Of a DNA stretch of 64,000 bases, positions 47,367 through 55,365 are shown piece after piece (the stretch's first letter is position 1; the number at the start of each line of letters is the position of its first letter). Under the pieces are notes generated by a model. That model searched no databases and was not told the DNA's origin. It saw only the letters and a program-made list of their open reading frames with translations. The translations under genes and the position numbers were made by a program. Origin of the DNA: Micropruina glycogenica (lineage in GTDB: Bacteria > Actinomycetota > Actinomycetes > Propionibacteriales > Propionibacteriaceae); assembly GCF_039524395.1 (NCBI RefSeq), contig NZ_BAAAGO010000022.1, one strand, 5' to 3'.

Positions 47367-48205
47367 CCGCGTCCGTGACCGAACAGGTGCCCGGCTTCAC
47401 CGTTCGGCTGACCAACTTCGAGGGCCCTTTCGACCTGCTGCTGCAGCTCATCTCACGGCACCGGCTCGACATCACCGAGGTCGCGTTGAGCGTTGTCACC
47501 GACGAGTTTCTAGCCCACGTCAAGGCTGGCCAGGCCGAGCACGGGACCGGTCGGTGGGATCTCGAACAGACCACCCAGTTCATCGTGGTCGCCGCCACCC
47601 TGCTCGACCTCAAAGCCGCCCGGCTGCTGCCCCAGGGCGAGGTGGACGACCCCGAAGACCTCGCCCTGCTCGAAGCCCGCGACCTGCTGTTCGCCCGGCT
47701 GTTGCAGTACCGAGCCTTCAAGCGGGTCAGCGAGTGGATCGCCGTCACCCTCGCCACAGAGGGTCGGCGCCACGCCCGTCCGGGCGGCTTGGAGGAGCAG
47801 TTCAAGGCGCTGCTACCCGAACTCGACTTCACCGCCACCGCCGACCAACTGGCCTGGCTCGCGGCCCGGGCCCTCACCCCCCAGCCGGCCGAGCAGGTGT
47901 CGCTCACCCACCTGCACCAGGCCAACGTCAGCGTGCGGGAACAGGCCGACATCGTGGTGGCTCGGCTGCGTGAGCTGGGCTCGGCGAGCTTTCGCGACCT
48001 GGTGGCCGATGCAGGGGAGCGCCTCGTGGTGGTGGCGAGGTTCCTGGCGCTGCTGGAGCTGTTTCGCGAACGCGCCGTCGCGTTCGAACAACTCACCCCG
48101 CTGGGCGAGTTGCGAGTACGGTGGGTCGCCGGCGACGCCGACGACATCGAGATCTCCGCCGAGTTCGACACCGAAACCGACACCCAGGAGGGCAGCGATG
48201 ACTGA
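47363..48205 (+). CDS. scpA: Segregation and condensation protein A
   Basis: Kleisin subunit of the SMC-ScpAB condensin. The 280 residues begin with FTVRLTNFEGPFDLLLQLISRHRLDITEVALSVVTDEFL, the diagnostic ScpA N-terminus. The middle has KAARLLPQGEVDDPEDLALLEARDLLFARLLQYRAFK, and a C-terminal winged helix ends with VVVARFLALLELFRERAVAFEQ. GTG start at 47363, overlapping the small ORF. It overlaps scpB by 8 bases. Confidence 0.95.
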   Translation: MTASVTEQVPGFTVRLTNFEGPFDLLLQLISRHRLDITEVALSVVTDEFLAHVKAGQAEHGTGRWDLEQTTQFIVVAATLLDLKAARLLPQGEVDDPEDLALLEARDLLFARLLQYRAFKRVSEWIAVTLATEGRRHARPGGLEEQFKALLPELDFTATADQLAWLAARALTPQPAEQVSLTHLHQANVSVREQADIVVARLRELGSASFRDLVADAGERLVVVARFLALLELFRERAVAFEQLTPLGELRVRWVAGDADDIEISAEFDTETDTQEGSDD

Positions 48206-48869
48206 TCCGGTCGACACCGCGCCGCTGCTGATCGACGACGAGGACGAGTCCGTCGTCGAACCGGCCGCGATCACCGCCCCTCTGGAGGCGTTGCTGCTGA
48301 TGGCCACCGAGCCCATGCCCACCGCCGAGCTGGCGCAGGCTGTTCGGGCCCCGGTTGCCCTGGTCGAGCGGGCGCTGGCCCATCTGGCCGAGTTCTACGA
48401 CGAAACCGGGCGTGGCTTCGAACTGCGCTACGTGGGCGGCGGCTGGCGGTACTGGACGCGCGCCGAGCACGCCGAACTCATCGGCGGGTGGTTGATCGAG
48501 GGTCAACACGCCAAGCTGTCGCAGGCCGCCCTCGAAACCCTGGCGGTGGTGGCCTACCTGCAGCCCATCTCACGCAGCCGGGTCTCTGCCGTCCGCGGTG
48601 TGAACGTCGACGGGGTGCTGCGCACCCTGGTCACCCGCGATCTGGTGCACGAGGTCGACCGCGACCCCGAGACCGGCGCGATGCTGTTCGGCACCACGGG
48701 CGAGTTTCTGGAGCGGCTCGGCCTGCCGGGGCTGGACGACCTGCCGCCGATCGCCCCCCACCTGCCGGACGCGTCCGAGCTCGATGCCGAGCTGAGGGCT
48801 CTGGCCGAAGATCCGTCCGTCGAGCTCGTCGAGGCCCCTACGTCCGGCGAGGAGACTGCACATGAGTGA
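48198..48869 (+). CDS. scpB: Segregation and condensation protein B
   Basis: A two-winged-helix partner of ScpA in the condensin complex. The 223 residues include PLEALLLMATEPMPTAELAQAV (first winged helix), GFELRYVGGGWRYWTRAEHA, and the conserved LSQAALETLAVVAYLQPISRSRVSAVRGVNVDGVLRTLV (second). ATG 48198 follows GGAGGG. Its end overlaps the rluB start. Confidence 0.95.
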   Translation: MTDPVDTAPLLIDDEDESVVEPAAITAPLEALLLMATEPMPTAELAQAVRAPVALVERALAHLAEFYDETGRGFELRYVGGGWRYWTRAEHAELIGGWLIEGQHAKLSQAALETLAVVAYLQPISRSRVSAVRGVNVDGVLRTLVTRDLVHEVDRDPETGAMLFGTTGEFLERLGLPGLDDLPPIAPHLPDASELDAELRALAEDPSVELVEAPTSGEETAHE

Positions 48870-49605
48870 GACGGCGAACGAGGGCGTCCGGCTGCAGAAG
48901 GTGTTGGCCGCAGCCGGATTGGGGTCGCGGCGGCACTGCGAGCAGTTGATCGACGACGGGCTGGTCGAGGTCAACGGACGCACCGTCACCGAACAGGGGT
49001 TGCGCGTCGATCCGCTCGCCGACGTGATTCGGGTCGAGGGGGCGCGCATTCCGCCGCCGCGCCACCACCTCTACCTGTTGTTCAACAAGCCGCGAGGCGT
49101 GGTGTCGACCATGGACGATCCGCAGGGCCGCAGCACAATCGCCGACTACCTGGGCAAGCGCAGCCGGCAGGGGCTGTTTCACGTCGGACGCCTCGACACC
49201 CCCACCGAGGGCCTGCTGCTGATCACCAACGACGGCGACTTCGCCCAACGCATCGCCCACCCGTCCCACGAGATCAGCAAGACCTATGTGGCCGAGGTCG
49301 ACGGCGTGATCGAGAACGTCACCCTGCGCCGGCTCAGCCGCGGCATCAAGCTCGACGACGGTCCGGTGTGGCCCGAGCAGATCAAGCTGATCGAACGGGG
49401 CGGCGCCCGCAGCATCGTTCAAGTCGTGCTGCACGAGGGCCGCAACCGCATCGTGCGGCGCATGTTCGAGGCCGTCGGGCACCCGGTGAACCGGCTCACC
49501 CGCACCGCGATCGGGCCCGTGCGCCTCGGCCGGCTGAAGGTCGGCGAGCTGCGCGAACTGACCCGCGACGAACTCGGTGCGTTGATGGACTTGGCGGGAC
49601 TGTAG
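48862..49605 (+). CDS. rluB: 23S rRNA pseudouridine synthase RluB family
   Basis: Isomerises a uridine in 23S rRNA (U2605 in E. coli). The 247 residues comprise an N-terminal S4 domain (VRLQKVLAAAGLGSRRHCEQLIDDGLVEVNG) and an RsuA/RluB catalytic domain with the catalytic Asp in HVGRLDTPTEGLLLITNDG and the closing LHEGRNRIVRRMFEAVGHPV. The ATG overlaps scpB by 8 bases. The scpA-scpB-rluB order is conserved in actinobacteria. Confidence 0.94.
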   Translation: MSETANEGVRLQKVLAAAGLGSRRHCEQLIDDGLVEVNGRTVTEQGLRVDPLADVIRVEGARIPPPRHHLYLLFNKPRGVVSTMDDPQGRSTIADYLGKRSRQGLFHVGRLDTPTEGLLLITNDGDFAQRIAHPSHEISKTYVAEVDGVIENVTLRRLSRGIKLDDGPVWPEQIKLIERGGARSIVQVVLHEGRNRIVRRMFEAVGHPVNRLTRTAIGPVRLGRLKVGELRELTRDELGALMDLAGL

Positions 49606-49610
49606 CCGCC

Positions 49611-51011
49611 GTGACACCTCAGCGCGCCCGACGCGTCTTCGGGGTCGAAACCGAGTACGGCCTGGTCGGCCGGCGCGCCGGCGCTCGCGACACCCGGCTC
49701 AGCGGTGGAGAGGCCGCCCAATGGCTGTTCACCCCGATCGAACGTGAACACGCCAGTTCGAACGTGTTTCTGCGCAACGGTGGACGGCTCTACCTCGACG
49801 TCGGCTCACACCCCGAATACGCCACCGCCGAGTGCGCGACGGTGGACGACCTGCTGGTGCACGAGCGGGCCGGTGACGAACTGGTGGCGCGACTGGCCCG
49901 CCGGGCCGAGGCCGACGCGGCCGAGCAGGGCGAGCCGGTCGAACTGCGGCTGTTCAAGAACAACGTCGACAGCCACGGCAACTCCTACGGCTGCCACGAG
50001 AACTACCTGATCGACCGCGCGCTCGACCTGCCCGCGCTGGCCACCGTGCTGACCCCGTTCCTGGTGACCCGGCAGGTGGTGTGCGGCAGCGGCCGCTGGA
50101 GCCCCGACGGCTTCTCGATCAGCCAACGCGCCGAGGTGCTGCACGACGAGCTGTCGTCGATGACCACCCGCAGCAGGCCGCTGATCAACACCCGTGACGA
50201 GCCGCTGGCCGACCCGCGCCGGTTTCGCCGGCTGCACGTCATTTCGGGTGACTCGAACCTGAGTGAGCCCTCCGCGGCCTTGAAGGTGGGCAGCCTGCTC
50301 GCCGTGCTGGACGCCATCGAAGACGCCCTGACCAGGGGTGATGCGCTGCCTGCTCTCGAACTCGACGACGTGGCCGGCTCGCTGCGCGCTGTGGCGCGCG
50401 ACCCCCGGGCAGTGCTGCGGCTCACCTCGGGCCGCACCATCGGCGCGCTGGACGTGCAGGCCGAATACCTGGCCCTGGCCGGCGAGCGCCCGGTCGCCGC
50501 CGACTGGCGCCGCGTGCTCACCGCTTTGGCCGAGGGCCGCGACGACGACCTCGACGGCGAGGTCGAGTGGGTCACCAAGAGAGCGTTGCTGCGCCGCTAC
50601 GCCGAGACCCGCGGGCTGGCCTCGGACGACCGTCGACTCGCCCAGGTCGACCTCGCGTTTCACGACATCACCACCGACGACACCGGACGCCCCCGTGGCC
50701 TGTTCCGACTGCTGGAGGCTCGGGGCGCAGCCACCCGGCTGACCTCGTCCGACGCCGTGGAGCGAGCCCTGGCAGCGCCGCCACATGACACCCGGGCGGT
50801 GCTGCGTGGGCGGCTCATTCGCACAGCCCAGGCGGAACAGCGCCGCTACAGCGTCGACTGGTCGCAGTTCACCGCACACGACCTGCCCCAGCCCGATGGC
50901 ACACGTGACGATCGAACCGTCCGGCTCACCGACCCCCTCGCGGTCGTCGATGAGCGCGTCGACGACCTGCTGCGCGCCCTGTCATCGTCGTGGACGGCAC
51001 CCGCGCACTGA
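49611..51011 (+). CDS. pafA: Pup-protein ligase PafA
   Basis: Attaches the C-terminal glutamate of the prokaryotic ubiquitin-like protein Pup to substrate lysines. The 466 residues begin RRVFGVETEYGLV (ATP/Mg-binding Glu) and contain SSNVFLRNGGRLYLDVGSHPEYATAEC with the catalytic Asp63. LFKNNVDSHGNSYGCHENYL and RSRPLINTRDEPLADPRRFRRLHVISGDSN follow. These match PafA better than the paralogue Dop. The GTG start is five bases after the rluB stop. pup, dop and the proteasome genes are not upstream, unlike in Mycobacterium or Streptomyces. Confidence 0.93.
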   Translation: MTPQRARRVFGVETEYGLVGRRAGARDTRLSGGEAAQWLFTPIEREHASSNVFLRNGGRLYLDVGSHPEYATAECATVDDLLVHERAGDELVARLARRAEADAAEQGEPVELRLFKNNVDSHGNSYGCHENYLIDRALDLPALATVLTPFLVTRQVVCGSGRWSPDGFSISQRAEVLHDELSSMTTRSRPLINTRDEPLADPRRFRRLHVISGDSNLSEPSAALKVGSLLAVLDAIEDALTRGDALPALELDDVAGSLRAVARDPRAVLRLTSGRTIGALDVQAEYLALAGERPVAADWRRVLTALAEGRDDDLDGEVEWVTKRALLRRYAETRGLASDDRRLAQVDLAFHDITTDDTGRPRGLFRLLEARGAATRLTSSDAVERALAAPPHDTRAVLRGRLIRTAQAEQRRYSVDWSQFTAHDLPQPDGTRDDRTVRLTDPLAVVDERVDDLLRALSSSWTAPAH

Positions 51012-51401
51012 CCTTCACCGCTGCATCCTCAGCGGACGCGACATCCGTCATGCCGGCGAACGCCGGGATCTCAGATCGCGTGTCCCGCATCGTCATCCCT
51101 GCGGACGCCGGGATCGCAGATCGCGTGTCCCGCGGCATCGTCATCCCTGCGGACGCCGGGGTCGCGGATTGCACCCTCCGAGTCATCCCGGCGAACGCCG
51201 GGATCTCTGGTTGCGGGCCCTGGGTAGGTCGCACACCCCGTAGTCAGGTCAGCAGACGAACGCCTCTTGTCTTGACGCGATGCGTGAGATCCCGGCGTCC
51301 GCCGGGAGGACGACAGTCGGTGCAGCGGATGAGATCCCGCTGCCCAGCCCGAATCCGTGACGCGGTCAGGGTCACTGGGCGGGGTCGACTACAGTCGGGG
51401 G
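51012..51401. repeat. CCGGCG-type palindromic repeat cluster after pafA
   Basis: Four direct units of GTCATNCC-G/T-GCG-(A/G)ACGCCGGGATC at about 51048, 51091, 51139 and 51182. These are followed by two copies in the reverse sense near 51280 and 51330 (GAGATCCCGGCGTCCGCCGGG). Each unit can fold into a CCCGGCG/CGCCGGG hairpin. No coding signal. It separates pafA from the FKBP gene. Confidence 0.85.
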
Positions 51402-52409
51402 GTGCCTTTCGCCGTGTCCCGTGCCGCGCAGGCGGTCGCTTGCGCCGCCACGCTGTTGATCCTCGCCGCGTGCGGCTCGTCCGCGACTCCTTCGGCCTCG
51501 CCGACCGACGCCACGCCGTCGGCTTCGACCTCGCCCTCTGCGTCACCCAGCGCCACGCCGAGCTCGACGATCAAGCCGTCCAACAGCCTCGGCGACATCA
51601 CGGTGAAGAACCCCAAGTTCGGCGAAAAACCGACCATCACGGTCAAGGCGCCCTGGGCGATCGACAAGACCCGGGTGAAGGTGATGACCGAGGGCAACGG
51701 CCCGGTGGCCAACCCCGCGTACGTGTTCGTGCACTACCAGGGCGTCAACGGACGCACCGGCAAGGTGTTCGACGGCAACTTCGGTTCGCAGACCACCCTC
51801 TTCGCCCTCGATCAGGTGGTGCCCGGTTTCAAGATCGCTCTCGAAGGCAAGAAGGTCGGCACCCGCGTGCTGGTCGCCATGCCGGGTTCAGACGGCTATG
51901 ACAGCCAGGGGGGCAGCGCTCAGGCCGGCATCGAGGTCGGCGACACGCTGATCTTCGTGGTCGACATCGTCGAGACGGTGCTCACCGGCCCCACCGGCAA
52001 GGCCATCACCCCACCCGCAGGGCTGCCCACCGTCACCGCGAAAGACGGCAAACCGGTCATCACCCTGCCCAACACCGACCCGCCGACCAAGCTGATCGCG
52101 CAGCCGCTCACCGAGGGCACGGGCAACAAAGTCACGGCCAACGACATCATCGCCGTGCACTACCTCGGCGTGTCGTGGAAGACCGGCAAGGTGATCGAAG
52201 ACAAGTTCGCCGACGTCGACGGCGGCAAGCTGTCGAGCACCATTCCCGGCTGGCAGAAGGGCCTGGTGGGCAAGCGGGTCGGTCAGCGGGTGCTGCTGGT
52301 GCTGCCGCCCGAGTACAACTACCCGCAGGGCAGCAACAATCCGCCGGTCACGGCGGGCGACACCCTGGTGTACGTGGTCGACATTCTGTACGCCGCCGCC
52401 CAGGGCTAG
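51402..52409 (+). CDS. FKBP-type peptidyl-prolyl isomerase lipoprotein with two FKBP domains
   Basis: A 335-residue secreted lipoprotein. The signal peptide ends in the lipobox LAAC (~Cys 24). A Ser/Thr/Pro/Ala-rich linker (~26-60) leads to two FKBP domains: VFVHYQGVNGRTGKVFDGNF...VPGFKIALEGKKVGTRVLVAMP and IAVHYLGVSWKTGKVIEDKF...IPGWQKGLVGKRVGQRVLLVLPPEYNY. It probably assists folding of exported proteins at the outer membrane face. GTG 51402 lies six bases after the -10 box TACAGT (51390-51395), so the mRNA may be leaderless. An FKBP gene follows pafA in many actinobacteria. Confidence 0.92.
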   Translation: MPFAVSRAAQAVACAATLLILAACGSSATPSASPTDATPSASTSPSASPSATPSSTIKPSNSLGDITVKNPKFGEKPTITVKAPWAIDKTRVKVMTEGNGPVANPAYVFVHYQGVNGRTGKVFDGNFGSQTTLFALDQVVPGFKIALEGKKVGTRVLVAMPGSDGYDSQGGSAQAGIEVGDTLIFVVDIVETVLTGPTGKAITPPAGLPTVTAKDGKPVITLPNTDPPTKLIAQPLTEGTGNKVTANDIIAVHYLGVSWKTGKVIEDKFADVDGGKLSSTIPGWQKGLVGKRVGQRVLLVLPPEYNYPQGSNNPPVTAGDTLVYVVDILYAAAQG

Positions 52410-52584
52410 GCCGGCGACGCCCGTTCGGGCTGGTCACGGGGTTCGGCTGCGGCTCGCGAATGCCCATCAGACATGGGTGGTAGGAGTGCGTAGTCTGCCG
52501 CGGTATCGGCGAAGGTGCGTCCGTCATCTTCTGCATCGAGAGACGCCTAACCCCGGGCGTCCGTGATGCAAGGGGGTACCTCAG

Positions 52585-53076
52585 GTGACCACCACCCGAA
52601 ACAAGCTGATCAGGCTGCTGCTCGCCATGACGATCGCCATGGCCGGGGCAGTCGGCGCGACCATCGCCACCGCCGCACCCGCCCATGCGCTGTGCAGCAC
52701 GCCGGCCATGATGGGCAACTGGCGCAACATCAACACCGCCGCCAACTCGGTCACCCGCGTCAACGTCGGGTTCGTCTGCGGTGACGTGCGCGTGTGCGAC
52801 ACCAGCGGGCACTGCACCGGCGGCGAGACCTACTTCACCCTGCGTCCTTTCGGAAAGTGCTCGCCGACCGACTGCGACTGGGGCACCAAACGAGCCACCG
52901 CGATGTCGGACGGCTGGCAGCGCGCCATCTACACCCACAGCTGGGCCACCAAGTACGTCTGGGTGAAGACCTATGTGTACAGCGGCATCACCTACCTGCG
53001 GGTGTACGTGTGGACCGACTTCACCGCCGCCGATGGGCGCACCGATTACGCCATCGATGAATGGATGCGCAAGTAG
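52585..53076 (+). CDS. Small secreted cysteine-containing protein
   Basis: A 163-residue protein. Residues 1-~35 form a Sec signal peptide (basic start, hydrophobic stretch, cleavage likely after APAHA). The mature part has five to six cysteines (LCSTP, FVCGDVRVCDTSGHC, KCSPTDCDWG) and many aromatic residues (YVWVKTYVYSGITYLRVYVWTDF). It looks like a compact disulfide-bonded extracellular protein. I do not recognise a characterised family. The GTG at 52585 has a GGGGG Shine-Dalgarno about nine bases upstream. It lies between the FKBP gene and a tandem repeat, as a newcomer in the pafA-pafB interval. Confidence 0.75.
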   Translation: MTTTRNKLIRLLLAMTIAMAGAVGATIATAAPAHALCSTPAMMGNWRNINTAANSVTRVNVGFVCGDVRVCDTSGHCTGGETYFTLRPFGKCSPTDCDWGTKRATAMSDGWQRAIYTHSWATKYVWVKTYVYSGITYLRVYVWTDFTAADGRTDYAIDEWMRK

Positions 53077-53125
53077 CCGAACGGGTCTCGACATGCTCGA
53101 CCAACGCATCGTCCGCGATGGAGCT

Positions 53126-53322
53126 GTCGAGATCTCAGGGGTTGTTCGAGCGTGCCGAGACCGCCTTGTGGTGAGGGGTTTCGACAAGCTCAATCGGCTG
53201 ATGTCCGTCGATCGAGCTCGTCGAGATCTCAGGGGTTGTTCGAGCGTGCCGAGACCGCCTTGTGGTGAGGGGTTTCGACAAGCTCAATCGGCTGATGTCC
53301 GTCGATCGAGCTCGTCGAGATC
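53126..53322. repeat. 94-bp tandem duplication of the GTCGAG family
   Basis: Two exact copies of a 94-bp unit, 53126-53219 and 53220-53313, plus the first 9 bases of a third. The unit contains GTTCGAGCGTGCCGAGACC and GGTTTCGACAAGCTCAATC, two inverted versions of the dispersed GTCGAG word. The exact identity suggests recent duplication. Confidence 0.95.
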
Positions 53323-53340
53323 CACCCAGCGATTCCGGTG

Positions 53341-54246
53341 TCAGCTCCAGCCGGTGGCGTCGCTCGGCACCGCCCACTGTTCTCGCGGTAGCGCCCTGGC
53401 GTCGAAACGGTTGACCAGTTGAGCCGGGGTCACCGATTCGGTCGCGCCAGCCAGCCCTAGTGATCGCGCGAGCCCGGTCAGCACCCGGTCGGGGCTCACG
53501 CCATCGGCGGCCAGGTCGGCCAGGGTCACCGAGCGGTCGCGCTTGGCCAGCCGCCGTCCGTCGGCGTTCACCACCAGCGGCACGTGCAGGTACTGCGCGA
53601 CCGAACCACCCAGCCGCCGGGTGAGCCACGCCTGCCGGGGTGACGAGCTCAGCAGGTCGTCGCCACGCACCACCTGGTCGACACCCTGGGCGACGTCGTC
53701 GACCACCACGGCCAGGTTGTAGGCGGGCACGCCGTCGCTGCGCACCACCACGAAGTCGTCCACGACCCCGGTGACCTGACCGGCCAGCCCGTCGGTGACC
53801 GTCTCGACGGCGCCCTCGGCCCGCACCCGCAGGGCCGGCGGACGCGTCTCGCGGCGCTCGGCCCGCTCGGCGTCGCTCAGGTGGGCGCAGGTGCTGGGGT
53901 AGGGCCGATAGCCATCGCCATGCGGAGCGGACGCCGCCTCGGCGATCTCGCGCCGCGTGCAGAAGCACTCGTAGGTGGGCAGGCCGGCCACAGCCGCGGC
54001 GTAGCGCTGCAGGCGACTCGATTGCCACACCACGTCGCCGTCGAAGTCGAGCCCCAGCGACTGCAGGTCGGCGATCTGCGCGTTGGCCACCGCAGGCGCC
54101 GCGGACACCCTCTGCTGGTCGAGGTCTTCGATGCGCAACAGCATCTTGCGCCCCGAGCTGCGGGCGGCCAGCCAGGCCACCAGGGCGGTGCGCAGGTTGC
54201 CCAGGTGCAGCGGCGACGTGGGCGAGGGAGCGAACCGGCCGGCCAT
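53341..54246 (-). CDS. gluQ: Glutamyl-Q tRNA(Asp) synthetase
   Basis: Attaches glutamate to the queuosine base in the anticodon of tRNA-Asp. It has 301 residues and resembles the catalytic half of glutamyl-tRNA synthetase without an anticodon domain. The HIGH-type motif is APSPTSPLHLGNLRTALVAW (near 6-22). LLRIEDLDQQR follows, then zinc ligands in CFCTRREI and the Tyr/Cys of YPSTCAHLS. The KMSKS-type loop is RRLAKRDRSVTL. ATG 54246 begins MAGRFAPSPTSP as in the family; the in-frame upstream codons cross an inverted repeat. It is inserted, in opposite orientation, between FKBP and pafB. Confidence 0.94.
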   Translation of the reverse strand: MAGRFAPSPTSPLHLGNLRTALVAWLAARSSGRKMLLRIEDLDQQRVSAAPAVANAQIADLQSLGLDFDGDVVWQSSRLQRYAAAVAGLPTYECFCTRREIAEAASAPHGDGYRPYPSTCAHLSDAERAERRETRPPALRVRAEGAVETVTDGLAGQVTGVVDDFVVVRSDGVPAYNLAVVVDDVAQGVDQVVRGDDLLSSSPRQAWLTRRLGGSVAQYLHVPLVVNADGRRLAKRDRSVTLADLAADGVSPDRVLTGLARSLGLAGATESVTPAQLVNRFDARALPREQWAVPSDATGWS

Positions 54247-54290
54247 GCCGTCGATTGTTGCGTACTGGCCGGGCAACCCGGGTCGCCGCC

Positions 54291-54360
54291 GAAAGGTGCG
54301 CGCCAGTGATCGAACCCACGGCGTGTCGCGGTCTCGGCCGCGCACTGGCGCGCACTTTTC
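54291..54360. repeat. Inverted repeat D in the gluQ-pafB divergent spacer
   Basis: 18-nt arms GAAARGTGCGCGCCAGTG and complement (54291-54308 and 54343-54360) with a 34-nt GC-rich centre. It does not show the 19-nt word spacing of palindromes A-C. It could be a mobile element remnant or a regulatory hairpin. Confidence 0.75.
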
Positions 54361-54414
54361 GTCAGCGAGCCGGTGATACCTTCGTGACGAGTCGTCGCAC
54401 GGGCAGGAGGATCG

Positions 54415-55365
54415 ATGGCGCCACGCAAGTCAGAGCGCATCATGAACCTCGCCATCTGCCTGCTGCTGGCTCGCCGGTTTCTCGACAAGAATCACCTGCG
54501 CGAGGTGGTCGAGGGCTACGGGGGCCTGTCGGACGCCGCCTTCGAACGCACCTTCGAGCGCGACAAGGACGACCTGCGAGCCATGGGCGTGCCGGTCGAG
54601 GCGGGCAGCAACTCGACGCTATTTCCCGACGAGATCGGCTACCGCATTCGCCGCCAGGACTTCGAACTGCCGCCCATCGACTTCACCGCCGCCGAGGCGA
54701 CCGCGCTCGGCCTGGCCAGCCAGGTGTGGGGCACGGCGACCCTGGCCGAACACACCGTCAGCGCCCTGGCCAAGCTGCGTGCTGCGGGGGTCGACCCCGA
54801 CGCGTCCAGACTGAGCGGGTTGAGCCCCAGCATCGGCGCCAAAGAGGCAGCGTTCGAGCCCCTGTGGCAGGCGACCATGACCCGCACTGTGGTTGCGTTC
54901 GGCTACCGCGGGCTGCCGCGCGAGGTCGAACCGTGGATTCTGACCTACCGGCGCGGCTCGTGGTACCTGCTCGGCCTCGACCGCACCCGGCAGGCGCCCC
55001 GCATGTTCAAGGTGGCCCGGCTCGAAGGCGAACCGCGGCCGGTGGGCAGGCCGGGTGCCTACGAACTGCCCGACGTCGATCTGGCCCAGTTGACCCGGTC
55101 ACTCGAACCGGCGCCCGCCGACACCTCGGCGGTGGTCGCCGTGCGGGGTGATCAGGCACCCGACCTGCGCCGCCGTGGTGAGCGGGTGGACAGGCCGGAC
55201 GGACTGCCGTCCGGCTTCAGCGCATGGCGGGTGCCCTACCGGCAAGAGGGCGACTTCGTCGCCGAGTTGTGCGGTTACGGAGCGGCCGTGCTGGTGCTTG
55301 AACCGCTGGAACTGCGCCGCCAGGTGATCGAGCGGCTCACCACGATCGCCGGGGGTGGCCGATGA
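54415..55365 (+). CDS. pafB: WYL-domain transcription regulator PafB
   Basis: A 316-residue half of the PafBC heterodimer, which activates the LexA/RecA-independent DNA-damage response in mycobacteria. An N-terminal winged helix (SERIMNLAICLLLARRFLDKNHLREVVEGY with AFERTFERDKDDLRAMGVPVE) is followed by a WYL domain (VVAFGYRGLPREVEPWILTYRRGSWYLLGLDRTR) and a WCX extension. GGAGG lies directly before the ATG. It overlaps pafC (ATGA). Confidence 0.93.
   Translation: MAPRKSERIMNLAICLLLARRFLDKNHLREVVEGYGGLSDAAFERTFERDKDDLRAMGVPVEAGSNSTLFPDEIGYRIRRQDFELPPIDFTAAEATALGLASQVWGTATLAEHTVSALAKLRAAGVDPDASRLSGLSPSIGAKEAAFEPLWQATMTRTVVAFGYRGLPREVEPWILTYRRGSWYLLGLDRTRQAPRMFKVARLEGEPRPVGRPGAYELPDVDLAQLTRSLEPAPADTSAVVAVRGDQAPDLRRRGERVDRPDGLPSGFSAWRVPYRQEGDFVAELCGYGAAVLVLEPLELRRQVIERLTTIAGGGR

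Noticed and set aside
49611..51011. Identification as Dop (Pup deamidase) rather than PafA
   Set aside because: The order with FKBP and pafBC and the SSNVFLRNG / YLDVGSHPEYAT / INTRDEP stretches fit PafA. A profile comparison would settle it.
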